From assembly GCA_035315885.1 (NCBI GenBank), contig DATFXM010000105.1:1-36263 (forward strand): DNA of 36,263 nucleotides, given 5' to 3'. The notes below the pieces were generated by a model. The model did no database searches and was not told the origin of the DNA. It saw only the letters and a list, made by a program, of their open reading frames with translations. The DNA is from DATFXM01 sp035315885 (GTDB lineage: Bacteria > Acidobacteriota > Blastocatellia > UBA7656). The position numbers were made by a program, and so were the translations under genes. Positions within the stretch are counted from its first letter, which is position 1, and every line of letters begins with the position of its first letter. This document shows, one piece after another, positions 8,060 through 16,850 of this stretch.

Positions 8060-9374
8060 CCTCATTTCTTTGAGCCTCCATCTGCGCCTTGTGTACATTC
8101 ACGGCCACCAGCAACGTAAGCCCAAGAACAAAGAAGATCACCAGAGACAAAATCGCCGCTCGATAACTCCCGGTGGACTGAAGGGTCAGTCCAAAGATCA
8201 ACGGCGCAAGCCAGCTCGTTCCTTTATCACTCACCTCGTATACGCTGAAATACTCGGCTTCCTGACCCTTGGGGATCATCAGCGAGTAGAGGGACCTTGA
8301 CAGCGCCTGACTTCCTCCCAGCACTATTCCAATCACCGCCGCCAGAATGAAGAAGTCGCGTTCGCTTCGCAGCGGACCGTACGCATATATCAACACTCCG
8401 ATCCACAACACCAGGCTTAACGCAATCGCGCGCTTCGCTCCGGTCAGTTTGGAAATCCAGTTGAAGAGCAACGAACCGAAGAACGCTACGAACTGAACCA
8501 TCAGTATCACCTGTACCAGTGTGGCCTCGGTGAGCTTCAGCTCCTTGCTGCCGAAGTCGGCCGACAACACGATGACCGCCTGAACGCCGTCGTTGTACAG
8601 AAGGTAAGCGATTAGAAACAACAAAGTCTGAGGATATGAACGGGCTCCAACAATCGTGCGAGCAAGCTGCTTGAAACCCGCTGACACGAAGCTCTGGCCT
8701 GCCTGAGGGCTCTTGGCCGGCTTGCGATTGCGCAGCGTTGCCAGAGGAATCAACGTGAATATCGCCCACCATGCCCCTGAAGATGCCATGCTGATCCGCA
8801 CTGCAGTAGCACTCGCGAGTCCGAACTTTTCCGCGTTCGCAAATAGAAGAAGATTGAGCGCCAAAAGCAATCCGCCGCCCAGATAACCAATGGCCCATCC
8901 GATCGAGGAAACCGAATCGCGTCGCTCCGCGCTCGCAATTTCGGGAAGAAAGGCGTTGTAGAAGACTACCGATGCTCCAAAGCTCAGATTTGCGATTACG
9001 AACAGAACGCCTCCGAGCATGTAGTTTGTGCCCTGCAGGAAGTAAAGGCCCATCGTGCATAACGCTCCGACATACGCGCAGGCCGCGAGCATTTGTTTCT
9101 TTCGATGCGAGTAGTCAGCGATTGCTCCGAGGACCGGCAGCGTTATCATCTGAAGGCCTACGGACAGCGACACGATATAAGGGAAGAAAGAGCCGTGATA
9201 AACCTTTATCCCGAGCGGATAGATATAGGTGTTGTCTGGTGCGATCGATTTCGCTGCGGCTTCGGCTACGGTGCCGAGGTAAGGACCGAGAAACACCGTG
9301 ACGACCGTGGTATAGAATGCCGAATTAGCCCAGTCATAGAAATACCACCCGACGCGCTCACGGCGGTTGTCCAT
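8052..9374 (-). CDS. Atg22/UMF1-like MFS transporter
   Basis: Predicted inner-membrane permease of 440 residues with about twelve hydrophobic segments. It begins with GWYFYDWANSAF, the signature of the Atg22-like (UMF1) branch of the major facilitator superfamily. A loop motif typical of MFS proteins (GAIADYSHRKKQML, near residues 83-96) follows the second helix pair, and a short charged linker (LRNRKPAKSPQAGQSF) divides the two six-helix halves. The yeast relative exports amino acids from the vacuole; the bacterial substrate is unknown. The last residues (RNEET) and the stop lie inside the inverted repeat shared with the convergent Nfu-type gene. No partner gene suggests a substrate. Confidence 0.85.
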   Translation of the reverse strand: MDNRRERVGWYFYDWANSAFYTTVVTVFLGPYLGTVAEAAAKSIAPDNTYIYPLGIKVYHGSFFPYIVSLSVGLQMITLPVLGAIADYSHRKKQMLAACAYVGALCTMGLYFLQGTNYMLGGVLFVIANLSFGASVVFYNAFLPEIASAERRDSVSSIGWAIGYLGGGLLLALNLLLFANAEKFGLASATAVRISMASSGAWWAIFTLIPLATLRNRKPAKSPQAGQSFVSAGFKQLARTIVGARSYPQTLLFLIAYLLYNDGVQAVIVLSADFGSKELKLTEATLVQVILMVQFVAFFGSLLFNWISKLTGAKRAIALSLVLWIGVLIYAYGPLRSERDFFILAAVIGIVLGGSQALSRSLYSLMIPKGQEAEYFSVYEVSDKGTSWLAPLIFGLTLQSTGSYRAAILSLVIFFVLGLTLLVAVNVHKAQMEAQRNEET

Positions 9375-9408
9375 TGGGCGTGAATAGTAAATAGAGGAAG
9401 GGGATTAG

Positions 9409-9583
9409 TCTAGGGTTTTCGAGAACTGTTTAGGGTCTCGGGTTTAGGGTTCGGTTACTTCGTCAGACGCAGAGTAACCATTTCGGCGCTGCGCACAAGC
9501 CGCACGATAATAACTAACGACAACTCGAAAGGGACTCGGGCTTCCCTCTCCGAACCCGAAACCCTAAACCCTAACCCGAAACC
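9409..9583. repeat. TTTAGGG-type heptamer repeats as an inverted pair
   Basis: The left block (about 9409-9456) contains TTTAGGG and GGTTTAGGGTTCGG. The right block (about 9550-9583) contains the complement, CCGAACCC and two CCCTAAA units. A spacer of about 90 nt separates them. The pair sits between the 3' end of the GH44 gene and the 5' end of the MFS gene, both on the minus strand, and ends 9 nt from the GH44 stop codon. A closely similar pair is at 29212-29307. Confidence 0.75.
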
Positions 9584-9591
9584 TTCGCTCA

Positions 9592-12057
9592 CTACCTTAC
9601 CCTGACGCTGGCTTTGTTCGAGTAGGCCGAGACTGATCCCGTCGCAGCGGCGAACGACTGCACGCGATAGGAATAACTCCCGCGCGCAACCGTTTGCGAA
9701 AATGTCGTAGCGTTCGCTCCGACTTGTCCAACCCGAGCCCACTGCCCAAGCCCCTTTGGTGTCCGCTCGATATAGAAGCCGCCTTCACCGGTTGACGTGT
9801 CCGTCCACATCAACGTCACAGTAGTCCCCGACGCGGTCGCAACAAGAGTACCCGGCGCATTCAGCACGACCGCCGAACTCACGGTGATCGGAACGCTCGT
9901 TGACGACGTAGCACCTTGATTGTCGGTCACTGTCAGCGTAGCAGTGAAGTTGCCCGCGCTTGAATATGTGTGACTCGTCGTAGAACCGCTCGCCGTCGTA
10001 CCGTCACCAAAGCTCCACGCGTACGCGCTGATTGACCCGTCCGGATCGCTCGATCCTGTGCCACTGAAACTCACGGCGAGCGGCGACGTACCGGTCGTTG
10101 GGCTCGCGGAGATCCGCGCCACTGGCGGCTGATTGGCGGGAGCTGACACGTTGATTACCGCGCTAGTAGAAGATCGGGAACCCACATTGTCGGTCACTGT
10201 CAGCGTTGCGGTGAAACTTCCCGCGCTCGAATAGACGTGGCTCGCGGTCGCTCCCGACGCAGTTCCGCCATCTCCAAAGCTCCAGGCGTATGAGCTCACT
10301 GTGCCGTCGGCATCCGTAGATCCCGAGCCATCGAAACTCACCGTCAGGGGTGCGACTCCCGAAGCAGGTGTAGCTGCTATGCGAGCCGTAGGAGGCTGGT
10401 TCGGAGGAGCCGATGACGCCGGTATGACAAAAAGCGTGATGCTCTGCGGAGGCAGAGTAGCAGTTAAACTACTTCCACTGAAGCTCTGGTCCGCAAGTCT
10501 GGTTATCGCGTTTGAAGAAGTCAATTGCCATAGCTGCGCGGTACCTGCGCTGGAGAAGTTCGACAAGCTTATCGTCACAGGCGTTGAGCCCGACAGATAC
10601 TTGTTCACAACCATCACGGTCATCGCGCCGTCAGACGATCGCACCGATGCAAATGCCGAGAGATTGTCTGGGTTGGGCACGGTTGCTGAGATAGAAGCAT
10701 CCCCAAAGCTCGACTTGTTGCCGTCGTAGTTCCGGTAGAGTTTGATCGCTTTGTAAGTCGGCGTGGACGGATCGGGCGTCGTCCATCGCGCGGCCATGTC
10801 CAGACCCTCGCGGCCAAAAATTCCCAGAATGTCTGCCTGAGTCGTTGCCCCGTTTATGTGACTCTCCGCGCCCCAGTTGTATTCGGTGACCGCCGTTTTC
10901 GTGCCCGGGTAGTAAGTCGAAACCCACCCCTTTATTCTCGGAATGAGTTGGACTTTGTCGTTGATCCAGGTTTCATCGACATAGTTTGGATCCCACAGCG
11001 ATCGCGTGGATCGGTTACGTCGAAGCTGCATCGCCTGTGACGTATCGTTCGAGAATTCGCCGCCCTGCGGATAATAGTGAACGCTGAAGACGTCAAGCAG
11101 TCGTTGACCCGACGATGCATTCGCCTGCCTGAGCTGATCCAGCAACCACGGCAGATAATCCATGCCGGCGTGCGCGTTGCGATCCGGCAGGTTGCTCCAC
11201 CCAAACTGGCTTCCGTACTGCTGGTCGTAGCCGCTCAACAGATATCCGCTCCAGCCCCACTCTTCCGGACCGACAACCATCGAAGAAGGATCGACTGCTT
11301 TTATCTTTGCTCCGTAGTCCAGGATCTTGTTGCGAATCTCTTCCATGGTCGCGCCCTGTGGATGAACGTCCCGATGCGTCGAATGCCAGATGCTCGACTC
11401 GTTATCAAGGATGTAGTACTTCAATCCGCCGCTCGATGCCGGACCCCAGCGGCTCACCAAATGCTGCGCCCACCCCTGCTGAAACGTCGAATCCACCAGA
11501 ACGCTCGCATCGTTAGGATCGTTGCCAGTGACGTTGCCGCCGCTTGTCTTAACGCCGTTACCTGCATCGGGAAACCATTGCCAGTCGTTTCCGGTCTGCG
11601 CACCGTACTTCGCGATTGAAAAGCTCGCGAGCTTGCCTCGATTCGCAGCGAGTTTTGCAACCCATCCGATTATCGGGATCGTCACCATCGGCTCTGCGCC
11701 GCCGGCTCGCGTTGTGGAGATGAAAGTGTCCCCGCCTTCACCCGGAGTGCTGCTCGAGTAGGCAATGCTCTCGAAGTACCAGTCGAAGCCTCTATTGTCT
11801 GCGTTGAGCTGCCAGTTGTAACGGCTGGTGTTGTTTCCGCCAAGCCGATTGAGACCGACGTTCAATTCGTTCAACTGCGCCGTAGTTGCATAAGCAAGTC
11901 CGTAGACCAGCGGACTGATTGGATGTCTGCCGGCGCTGGCGTCTACGCTGATTGTAATTGCGGGGTTCTGGGCTCGAGCAAACGGAACCGGTATAAGTGC
12001 GGCTACGATCACAACGACAAGAAGCAGACGAGAGTATTTGAGATTGCTGAAAAACAT
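9592..12057 (-). CDS. secreted glycoside hydrolase family 44 enzyme with two PKD and one FN3-like domain
   Basis: Predicted extracellular endo-glycanase (cellulase, xyloglucanase or mannanase class). The start at 12057 follows GGAGGA about 8 nt upstream and gives an 821-residue protein with a signal peptide (about residues 1-29, cleavage after ARA-Q). The catalytic domain spans about 30-530. ILDNESSIWHSTH carries the likely acid/base Glu220 and AVTEYNWGAE the likely nucleophile Glu392, both matching GH44. Two PKD domains follow (each with AWSFGDG and SHxYSSAG), then a fibronectin III-like domain (RTPKGLGQWARV, YRVQSF) to the end. The two PKD domains are close copies, so a recent duplication is likely. 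The frame is open beyond 12057 but would overlap imuA and lose the signal peptide. No other polysaccharide genes are near, so it seems to act alone. Confidence 0.9.
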   Translation of the reverse strand: MFFSNLKYSRLLLVVVIVAALIPVPFARAQNPAITISVDASAGRHPISPLVYGLAYATTAQLNELNVGLNRLGGNNTSRYNWQLNADNRGFDWYFESIAYSSSTPGEGGDTFISTTRAGGAEPMVTIPIIGWVAKLAANRGKLASFSIAKYGAQTGNDWQWFPDAGNGVKTSGGNVTGNDPNDASVLVDSTFQQGWAQHLVSRWGPASSGGLKYYILDNESSIWHSTHRDVHPQGATMEEIRNKILDYGAKIKAVDPSSMVVGPEEWGWSGYLLSGYDQQYGSQFGWSNLPDRNAHAGMDYLPWLLDQLRQANASSGQRLLDVFSVHYYPQGGEFSNDTSQAMQLRRNRSTRSLWDPNYVDETWINDKVQLIPRIKGWVSTYYPGTKTAVTEYNWGAESHINGATTQADILGIFGREGLDMAARWTTPDPSTPTYKAIKLYRNYDGNKSSFGDASISATVPNPDNLSAFASVRSSDGAMTVMVVNKYLSGSTPVTISLSNFSSAGTAQLWQLTSSNAITRLADQSFSGSSLTATLPPQSITLFVIPASSAPPNQPPTARIAATPASGVAPLTVSFDGSGSTDADGTVSSYAWSFGDGGTASGATASHVYSSAGSFTATLTVTDNVGSRSSTSAVINVSAPANQPPVARISASPTTGTSPLAVSFSGTGSSDPDGSISAYAWSFGDGTTASGSTTSHTYSSAGNFTATLTVTDNQGATSSTSVPITVSSAVVLNAPGTLVATASGTTVTLMWTDTSTGEGGFYIERTPKGLGQWARVGQVGANATTFSQTVARGSYSYRVQSFAAATGSVSAYSNKASVRVR

Positions 12058-12271
12058 CGAACGATCCTCCACCGATGGATTCGTGTGCGAGACAAATGCC
12101 AAGACGTCGATATATGAGCAAGACGCAGCGATTCGGGATAAGAGAACGGAGTTTTGCTTACACTTGTTTTTTTCAACGACTCTTGTGAGGTGAGCTTTTT
12201 TCGATTCTTGCCGTGAGGATTGACGCCAGAGGATTCTAACAAAAAGCCCGTCCGGGACAAGAGTAATGTTG

Positions 12272-12280
12272 TGGTATATT
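12272..12280 (+). promoter_or_regulatory. possible extended -10 promoter of imuA
   Basis: TGG-TATATT at 12272-12280 fits an extended -10 element (TGn plus hexamer). No -35 is seen at normal spacing. Transcription would start near 12287, only a few nt before the ATG at 12292, so the mRNA may be almost leaderless, which fits the lack of a Shine-Dalgarno there. No copy of the direct repeats seen upstream of imuB was found here. Confidence 0.3.
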
Positions 12281-12291
12281 CGGATTAAGTG

Positions 12292-13047
12292 ATGACTACA
12301 AAGCGTGAGAATGAGAAAAAGACCTCTGTTCGGGTTAAGGCGGAGGTCGAATCCAGCCTCACAAGCCGCTTTGGGGACGCGGTCCGCCGACACGAGAGCA
12401 ATTCTCAGTTTATGTCTACGGGTGTAGCGGAGATCGACGATCTAAGCGGCGGCGTACCCAGAGGGGCAATCACCGAAATACTAGGACCCGCATCGTCCGG
12501 CAGAACTAGTCTGATGCTGGCAATCATCGCAGCGGCCACTTCGCGCGATGAGGTGTGCGCATTGATCGATGCGACTGATTCACTCGATGCTGTCTCTGCG
12601 CAGCAAGCCGGCGTGGACCTCTACAAGCTGCTGTGGGTGCGGTGCGGAGGCAACGTCGAACATGCATTGAAGGCTACTGACCTTCTGCTTCAAGGCGGTG
12701 GGTTCGGTCTGGTAGCCCTGGATCTGGGCGACATCTCTACTCCTCAAGCGCGAAAGCTTCAGGCTACGTGGTGGCTTCGATTTCGACGTGCGATCGAGAA
12801 GACACCCACGGTGGTCCTGGTCATTGAACGCGAGCCATGCGCCCGGTCTGGCGCAGGCCTGGTGTTTGAACTAAAGCGCGAGAGCGCACAGTGGTCGAGT
12901 GCAGTGGCGGAGTCGGCGCCCGGATACGGCACTCACTCCACGCTATTGTCCGGTTTCAGTCTGACCATCGAACATCGCAAGCCAGTGCGCGCCGGAAACA
13001 GAACTGCGCGTATTCAGACGCGCGCGACTTACTTATCAAAGAAGTGA
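12292..13047 (+). CDS. imuA: ImuA-like RecA-fold protein
   Basis: Predicted 251-residue member of the ImuA (RecA/SulA-like) group, which works with ImuB and DnaE2 in mutagenic translesion synthesis. FMSTGVAEIDDLSGGVPRGAITEILGP is the RecA-like entry to the P-loop, so the recognised segment spans about residues 40-66. The P-loop is GPASSGRTS at 65-73, with Arg71 where RecA has the ATP-binding Lys. A Walker B-like strand is LVALDLGD. I chose ATG 12292; a GTG lies directly before it. The stop overlaps the next start as GTGA, so the DUF72 gene is probably translationally coupled. It is 4 kb from dnaE2 and on the opposite strand, so the usual compact imuA-imuB-dnaE2 operon is broken up here. Confidence 0.82.
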   Translation: MTTKRENEKKTSVRVKAEVESSLTSRFGDAVRRHESNSQFMSTGVAEIDDLSGGVPRGAITEILGPASSGRTSLMLAIIAAATSRDEVCALIDATDSLDAVSAQQAGVDLYKLLWVRCGGNVEHALKATDLLLQGGGFGLVALDLGDISTPQARKLQATWWLRFRRAIEKTPTVVLVIEREPCARSGAGLVFELKRESAQWSSAVAESAPGYGTHSTLLSGFSLTIEHRKPVRAGNRTARIQTRATYLSKK

Positions 13048-13781
13048 TACGTATCGGGACCTCAGGCTGGGTCTATCCCCACTGGCGCAGGGTGTTCTAC
13101 CCGGTGGATCTGCCGCAGAACAAGTGGTTCGATCATTACTCGAAACACTTTGATACTGTCGAGATCAATAACTCGTTTTATCGCATACCTACTGACGCGA
13201 CCTTCGATCGTTGGTGCGAGCAGGCGCCGACCGGATTCTGTTATGCAATCAAAGCCAGCCGATACATTACACACATGAAAAAGCTGAAGGATCCAACGGA
13301 CTCCCTTGAAATGCTTTTCGATGGCGCGGATCGGCTTGCATCAAAGCTGGGGCCAGTTCTCTATCAACTACCACCGAGATGGCCGGTGGATCTGGGCCGC
13401 TTCGAGCTGTTCCTGGACGCGCTGCCCTCCGGTTACAAACACGTAGTTGAGTTTCGCGAAAGCAGTTGGCTGATCGAGGACGTATTCCGGCTGATGAGGA
13501 GCCGGCGCGTGGCGCATTGCATACACGACTATGGAGGTCTCCAGATTCCGCCTGAGGTGACTGGACGCCTTGTATACTTGCGATTTCATGGAGGAGCAGG
13601 GCATCGCGGCAACTACAGCAAGGCCAAACTGAAATCCTGGGCGCAGCGAATCGGCCAGTGGCGCCGGAAGAAGTTGAGTGTCTTCGCCTATTTCAACAAT
13701 GATGTAGGCGGCTACGCGATCAAGAATGCCCTTACACTAAAGCGTATGCTCGAGGGAGTCTTGAGAAGTTCTGAGTTCTGA
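13044..13781 (+). CDS. DUF72 (YecE-like) TIM-barrel protein
   Basis: A 245-residue member of the DUF72 family, whose function is not established. Family signs are RIGTSGWVYPHW at the start, FDTVEINNSFYRIP, FCYAIKASRYITHMKKL, GPVLYQLPPRW, HVVEFRESSW and VFAYFNNDVGGYAIKNA. The start is GTG 13044, which overlaps the imuA stop by four bases (GTGA). An upstream in-frame ATG would read through imuA in another frame and lacks family similarity. The last residues (SSEF) and the stop come from the 7-bp repeat that begins at 13767, so the original C-terminus may have been altered by the repeat. Tight coupling to imuA suggests, but does not show, a part in DNA damage tolerance. Confidence 0.87.
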   Translation: MIRIGTSGWVYPHWRRVFYPVDLPQNKWFDHYSKHFDTVEINNSFYRIPTDATFDRWCEQAPTGFCYAIKASRYITHMKKLKDPTDSLEMLFDGADRLASKLGPVLYQLPPRWPVDLGRFELFLDALPSGYKHVVEFRESSWLIEDVFRLMRSRRVAHCIHDYGGLQIPPEVTGRLVYLRFHGGAGHRGNYSKAKLKSWAQRIGQWRRKKLSVFAYFNNDVGGYAIKNALTLKRMLEGVLRSSEF

Positions 13782-13865
13782 GTCCTGAGTTCTGAGTGCC
13801 GGAACTAGAAAGCAGAACCGGAAGAAGGTTCGTTACTCAGAACTCAGGACTCAGAACTCAGAACT
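13767..13865. repeat. perfect 31-bp inverted repeat of ACTCAGA-type heptamers
   Basis: The left arm at 13767-13797 (four TTCTGAG-type units) is the exact reverse complement of the right arm at 13835-13865, across a 37-nt spacer. The left arm contains the stop codon of the DUF72 gene at 13779-13781. The right arm ends 19 nt before the amidohydrolase start, just upstream of its Shine-Dalgarno. The hairpin could end transcription between the two genes. Related heptamer repeats are at 21358, 23194 and 35871. Confidence 0.88.
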
Positions 13866-13884
13866 TCCTCACGGAGGTCATAAG

Positions 13885-15717
13885 ATGAAACGCCCGCTTC
13901 TTATCGGAGGCCTGCTCTTTGTAATGACCCTGGGCCTGATCTCTCCATGGCTATCAGGCGCGTTCGGCGCAACCATCGGCGCGCAGTTCCCGGGCCAGCG
14001 GCCCGCCGACATGATCCTCCGCAACGCGGTCGTATACACCGTCGACTCGGCAAACACGTTAACCGAAGCACTCGCCATCAGAGACGGCAAGATCGTCGCC
14101 GTAGGCTCTACTCGCGATGTGATGACGCTCAAGGGTAAGGGCACCCGCGTCATCGACCTTGGTGGGAAATTCGTAATGCCGGGCTTTAACGACAGCCACG
14201 TGCACTTTGCTTCGGCCGCTCAGTTTCTGGAATTCAACATAATGAGGGTCACCACTCAGCAGGAGTTTGTAGCGCGCGTTAAGGATGTAGTCTCGCGACT
14301 GAAAAAGGGCGAGTGGATTTTGGGTGGGTACTGGGGGGCTTACGAGAAGTCTGCTTCGACTTCACCGAGCTCAGCGTTTTCACCGGATATCGCAGCGGTA
14401 GAGCAACTGACTCGTGACAACCCGATGTTCATTCGCAAGTTCGACGATAGTGAATTCGCTGCAAACTCGGAAGCGTTGAAACTCGCTGGCATTGATTCTC
14501 AGAACCCCAAGTTGCCTGAAGGAGCCCGCGCAATAGCGGAAATGAGAAGGCAAGGAACTGAGCCAGCGGGGTCGAAGACGGAGGGGGTCGAGTTTGTTCG
14601 TGATTCGAGCGGGCGGTTCAACGGGCACCTTCGCGGACGAGGAGTACTACCTCTATTCACGGCATTGATTCCAAAAACTTTTTCTCACGAGCGGAGACTC
14701 CAGCAGACGCGAAACGCCCTCGCCGAAATTCGCCGCTTTGGCGTCACCAACATCAGCGATATGTCCGACGATGAACAACTGGACATCTACCGCGAGCTTC
14801 GGAGCAGCGGCGAGTTGACGGTCAGGATTCATTTCAGGCCCGGGCTTGAACGATGGGAAGAGATGGTGGACAAGGGTATCAAGATCGGCAGCGGTGACGA
14901 ATGGATCAGACTGGGTGCGCTCAAGGGTCACATCGATGGGATTATGGGCACCAGCACCGCGCGGTTCTTCAAACCGTATTCGAATGACGCGGCCAACAGA
15001 GGTAAGTGGCGGCCGTTGATGGTGGACGAACATGGAAACTTTGTCGAGGGAAAGTTTTTAAGATATATGCTCGCTGCCGATTTTGGTGGTCTTCAAATCA
15101 GTGTGCACGCCATCGGCGACGAAGCCAACAATGTGCTCTTGAATTATCTGGAAGAGTTGAACCGGCAGAATGGCATGCGCGACCGGCGGTTCCGTCTGGT
15201 TCACGCGCAAGTGATTGCGCCCGATGACTTCAAGCGGCTTGGAAATCTGAGGATCGTCGCGGAGGTTCAGCCGTTCCATCTGAGCGATGACATGCGCTGG
15301 ATGGAAGAACGAATTGGAATTGAGCGATGTCGAGGCGCGTACGCATTCAAGACCATCAAAGACAGCGGAGCAGTTTTGAGCTTTGGGACTGACTGGCCCG
15401 GGACTTCGGCTTCAGAATATCCGATAAACCCGATGCTTGGCTTGTATGCTGCGGTGACTCGACAAAGCTTGACCGGCGAGCCGCCGGGAGGTTGGTTTCC
15501 GGAGCAGCGGTTGTCGATTCAGGACGCCATTCGCGCTTACACTTACAACTCTGCGTACGCGAATTTCGAGGAGAAGATAAAAGGTTCGATAGAGGCTGGA
15601 AAGGCGGCTGACCTCGTAGTTTTGACAAAAAACCTTCTAAGCATTCCGGCGCGAGAGCTGCTCGATACGCGGGTCGTTTATACGATTGTCGCCGGCCGCA
15701 TCGTCTACGGAGAGTGA
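13885..15717 (+). CDS. secreted metal-dependent amidohydrolase (YtcJ-like, amidohydrolase 3 type)
   Basis: Predicted exported hydrolase of 610 residues. ATG 13885 follows GGAGGT with ideal spacing. A signal peptide or anchor spans about residues 1-30 (LLIGGLLFVMTLGLISPWL). The N-terminal beta domain (DMILRNAVVYTVD, GKIVAVGS) leads to the metal-binding HxH at His105/His107 in FNDSHVHF. Further active-site signs are LKGHIDG, VHAIGDEANN, RLVHAQV and the catalytic Asp in SFGTDWPGTS. The C-terminus (IEAGKAADLVVLTKNL, VYTIVAGRIVYGE) closes the beta sandwich. The substrate is unknown; relatives act on amides, formamides or cyclic ureides. The 31-bp inverted repeat directly upstream suggests it is transcribed apart from imuA-DUF72. 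Confidence 0.88.
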   Translation: MKRPLLIGGLLFVMTLGLISPWLSGAFGATIGAQFPGQRPADMILRNAVVYTVDSANTLTEALAIRDGKIVAVGSTRDVMTLKGKGTRVIDLGGKFVMPGFNDSHVHFASAAQFLEFNIMRVTTQQEFVARVKDVVSRLKKGEWILGGYWGAYEKSASTSPSSAFSPDIAAVEQLTRDNPMFIRKFDDSEFAANSEALKLAGIDSQNPKLPEGARAIAEMRRQGTEPAGSKTEGVEFVRDSSGRFNGHLRGRGVLPLFTALIPKTFSHERRLQQTRNALAEIRRFGVTNISDMSDDEQLDIYRELRSSGELTVRIHFRPGLERWEEMVDKGIKIGSGDEWIRLGALKGHIDGIMGTSTARFFKPYSNDAANRGKWRPLMVDEHGNFVEGKFLRYMLAADFGGLQISVHAIGDEANNVLLNYLEELNRQNGMRDRRFRLVHAQVIAPDDFKRLGNLRIVAEVQPFHLSDDMRWMEERIGIERCRGAYAFKTIKDSGAVLSFGTDWPGTSASEYPINPMLGLYAAVTRQSLTGEPPGGWFPEQRLSIQDAIRAYTYNSAYANFEEKIKGSIEAGKAADLVVLTKNLLSIPARELLDTRVVYTIVAGRIVYGE

Positions 15718-15757
15718 TCTGGTGAGGACACGAGTGTAGTTCATCACGCCTATCGTC

Positions 15758-15923
15758 CCCGCTATTCGAGATTGAGTAAGTCGTGTTTCACGCAAAGACC
15801 GCAAAGTTTCGCAAAGACCGCCAAGGTTCCGGGCTTTGCTCTTTGCGAAACTTTGCGGTCTTTGCCTGACACTCAGCTTGGTTGGTGAGGCAGCGCTGGC
15901 ACGACGCCAACTCACTGAAAGTC
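15758..15923. repeat. dispersed repeat copy A (about 166 bp)
   Basis: Direct repeat of 16851-17024. Shared stretches are CCGCTATTCG-GATTGAGTAAGTCG at the left, a GCAAAG-rich middle, and CTCAGCTTGGTTGGTGA then GTGAAAGTC-like sequence at the right. It lies between the convergent amidohydrolase and esterase genes. The two copies flank the esterase gene, which could move or be lost by recombination between them. Confidence 0.8.
15792..15865. terminator. 26-bp perfect hairpin in repeat copy A, possible bidirectional terminator
   Basis: The arm at 15792-15817 (GCAAAGACCGCAAAG...) is exactly complementary to 15840-15865 across a 22-nt loop. Its place between two convergent stop codons (15717 and 15949) fits a shared terminator. 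The arms are themselves built from repeated CGCAAAG units. In copy B at 16883-16967 the corresponding arms have several mismatches. Confidence 0.5.
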
Positions 15924-15948
15924 CATCGCCGGTTACCGGCGGTCGCTC

Positions 15949-16767
15949 CTAACGCATGGCAGATGCGTTCTTATGTCGCTGAAAGAAGGTGATTACCATG
16001 GGGAGGGCCTCGAGCGGCAGGGCGTGGCCGTCCGGATGAATGTAGGTAACGAGTTCTGTTCCCGATACGCCAGGCTCAAAGCGCGCATAACCTTCTTCGC
16101 GGGCCTTCGATTGATCCGTCTTCAACAGTTTTCGAATGCGCTCGATGCTCTGAAGCTGCACGGCTAGTGGGACCAGCGGGTCTTTTCTGCCGGCAATCAC
16201 AAAGACTGAATTGGGTGAAGCGGTTTCGATTAGGTCTTCACCTGATCCGCATGCTGCACACAGCGCCGCGATCTTTTGCCCTCGCATATTCCAAAGGACG
16301 TTTACGAAGCGCGAGCCGTTGGAATGTCCGAGGACATAGATTCTCGAGGGATCGATTCTGTACTTCTTTTGAATTCGTTCGAGTGCCGCGTCAAAGAATT
16401 TCACGTCGCGATCGCCGACCTGACCGGACAATTTCTGCCAACTGGTCTGTTTTGCCTCGGGATCTTGAATGCCGGGCACTCCCGGGATGCCTTGCATGTA
16501 GACTACGACCGCTTCCGGCCAAAGCTCGTGAATTCTGAAACGCTGAGCTGCGACAGCGGCGGTTCCGCTGTGCCCGTGGAACACAAACACGGCGGCGGCG
16601 CCCGCCTGAGAGCGAGTTCCTGAGCCGGGATACACGAGGGCATTTCGCCTGACGCCGCCTACGTCAAAACTTTCGGGATGGAAAACGCTCGACTGTTGAA
16701 GCGACGCTGCAGTGGGTGCCGCGGTCAGGAGATGCAAGAGAGTCGCGAGAATTCCCAAGCGGTACAT
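15949..16767 (-). CDS. secreted alpha/beta hydrolase (LpqC / PHB depolymerase / feruloyl esterase type)
   Basis: Predicted exported esterase of 272 residues. ATG 16767 has GGAGG six to seven nt upstream; a TTG at 16770 is too close to that site. The signal peptide covers about residues 1-23 (LGILATLLHLLTAAPTAA). The oxyanion motif is VFHGHSG, the nucleophile elbow GHSNGS (Ser149), the likely acid Asp is in AGRKDPLVP, and the likely His is in HPDGHALP. Together they form a complete triad. VYMQGIPG and IDPSRIYVLGHS are typical of the polyhydroxyalkanoate depolymerase/feruloyl esterase group. The true substrate cannot be told. The gene stands alone on the minus strand between two copies of a long dispersed repeat. 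Confidence 0.87.
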   Translation of the reverse strand: MYRLGILATLLHLLTAAPTAASLQQSSVFHPESFDVGGVRRNALVYPGSGTRSQAGAAAVFVFHGHSGTAAVAAQRFRIHELWPEAVVVYMQGIPGVPGIQDPEAKQTSWQKLSGQVGDRDVKFFDAALERIQKKYRIDPSRIYVLGHSNGSRFVNVLWNMRGQKIAALCAACGSGEDLIETASPNSVFVIAGRKDPLVPLAVQLQSIERIRKLLKTDQSKAREEGYARFEPGVSGTELVTYIHPDGHALPLEALPMVITFFQRHKNASAMR

Positions 16768-16850
16768 CAAGAAACCTCCGCTAAGCAGTGCAAAGTTTTC
16801 ATTGAACTAGGAGTGCGATCATAGCAGGAAAGTCTTAGATTATGCTTGTA

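Noticed and set aside
8227..9060. Minus-strand open frame overlapping the MFS gene in another frame
   Set aside because: The MFS frame has typical membrane segments and the Atg22 signature; the alternative has no hydrophobic pattern or motif.
9409..9583. True telomere or linear replicon end suggested by TTTAGGG
   Set aside because: The arrays are short, internal, inverted-paired and flanked by ordinary genes on both sides.
12058..12393. Longer GH44 protein starting at 12393
   Set aside because: It would overlap imuA antisense and bury the signal peptide; 12057 has a strong Shine-Dalgarno.
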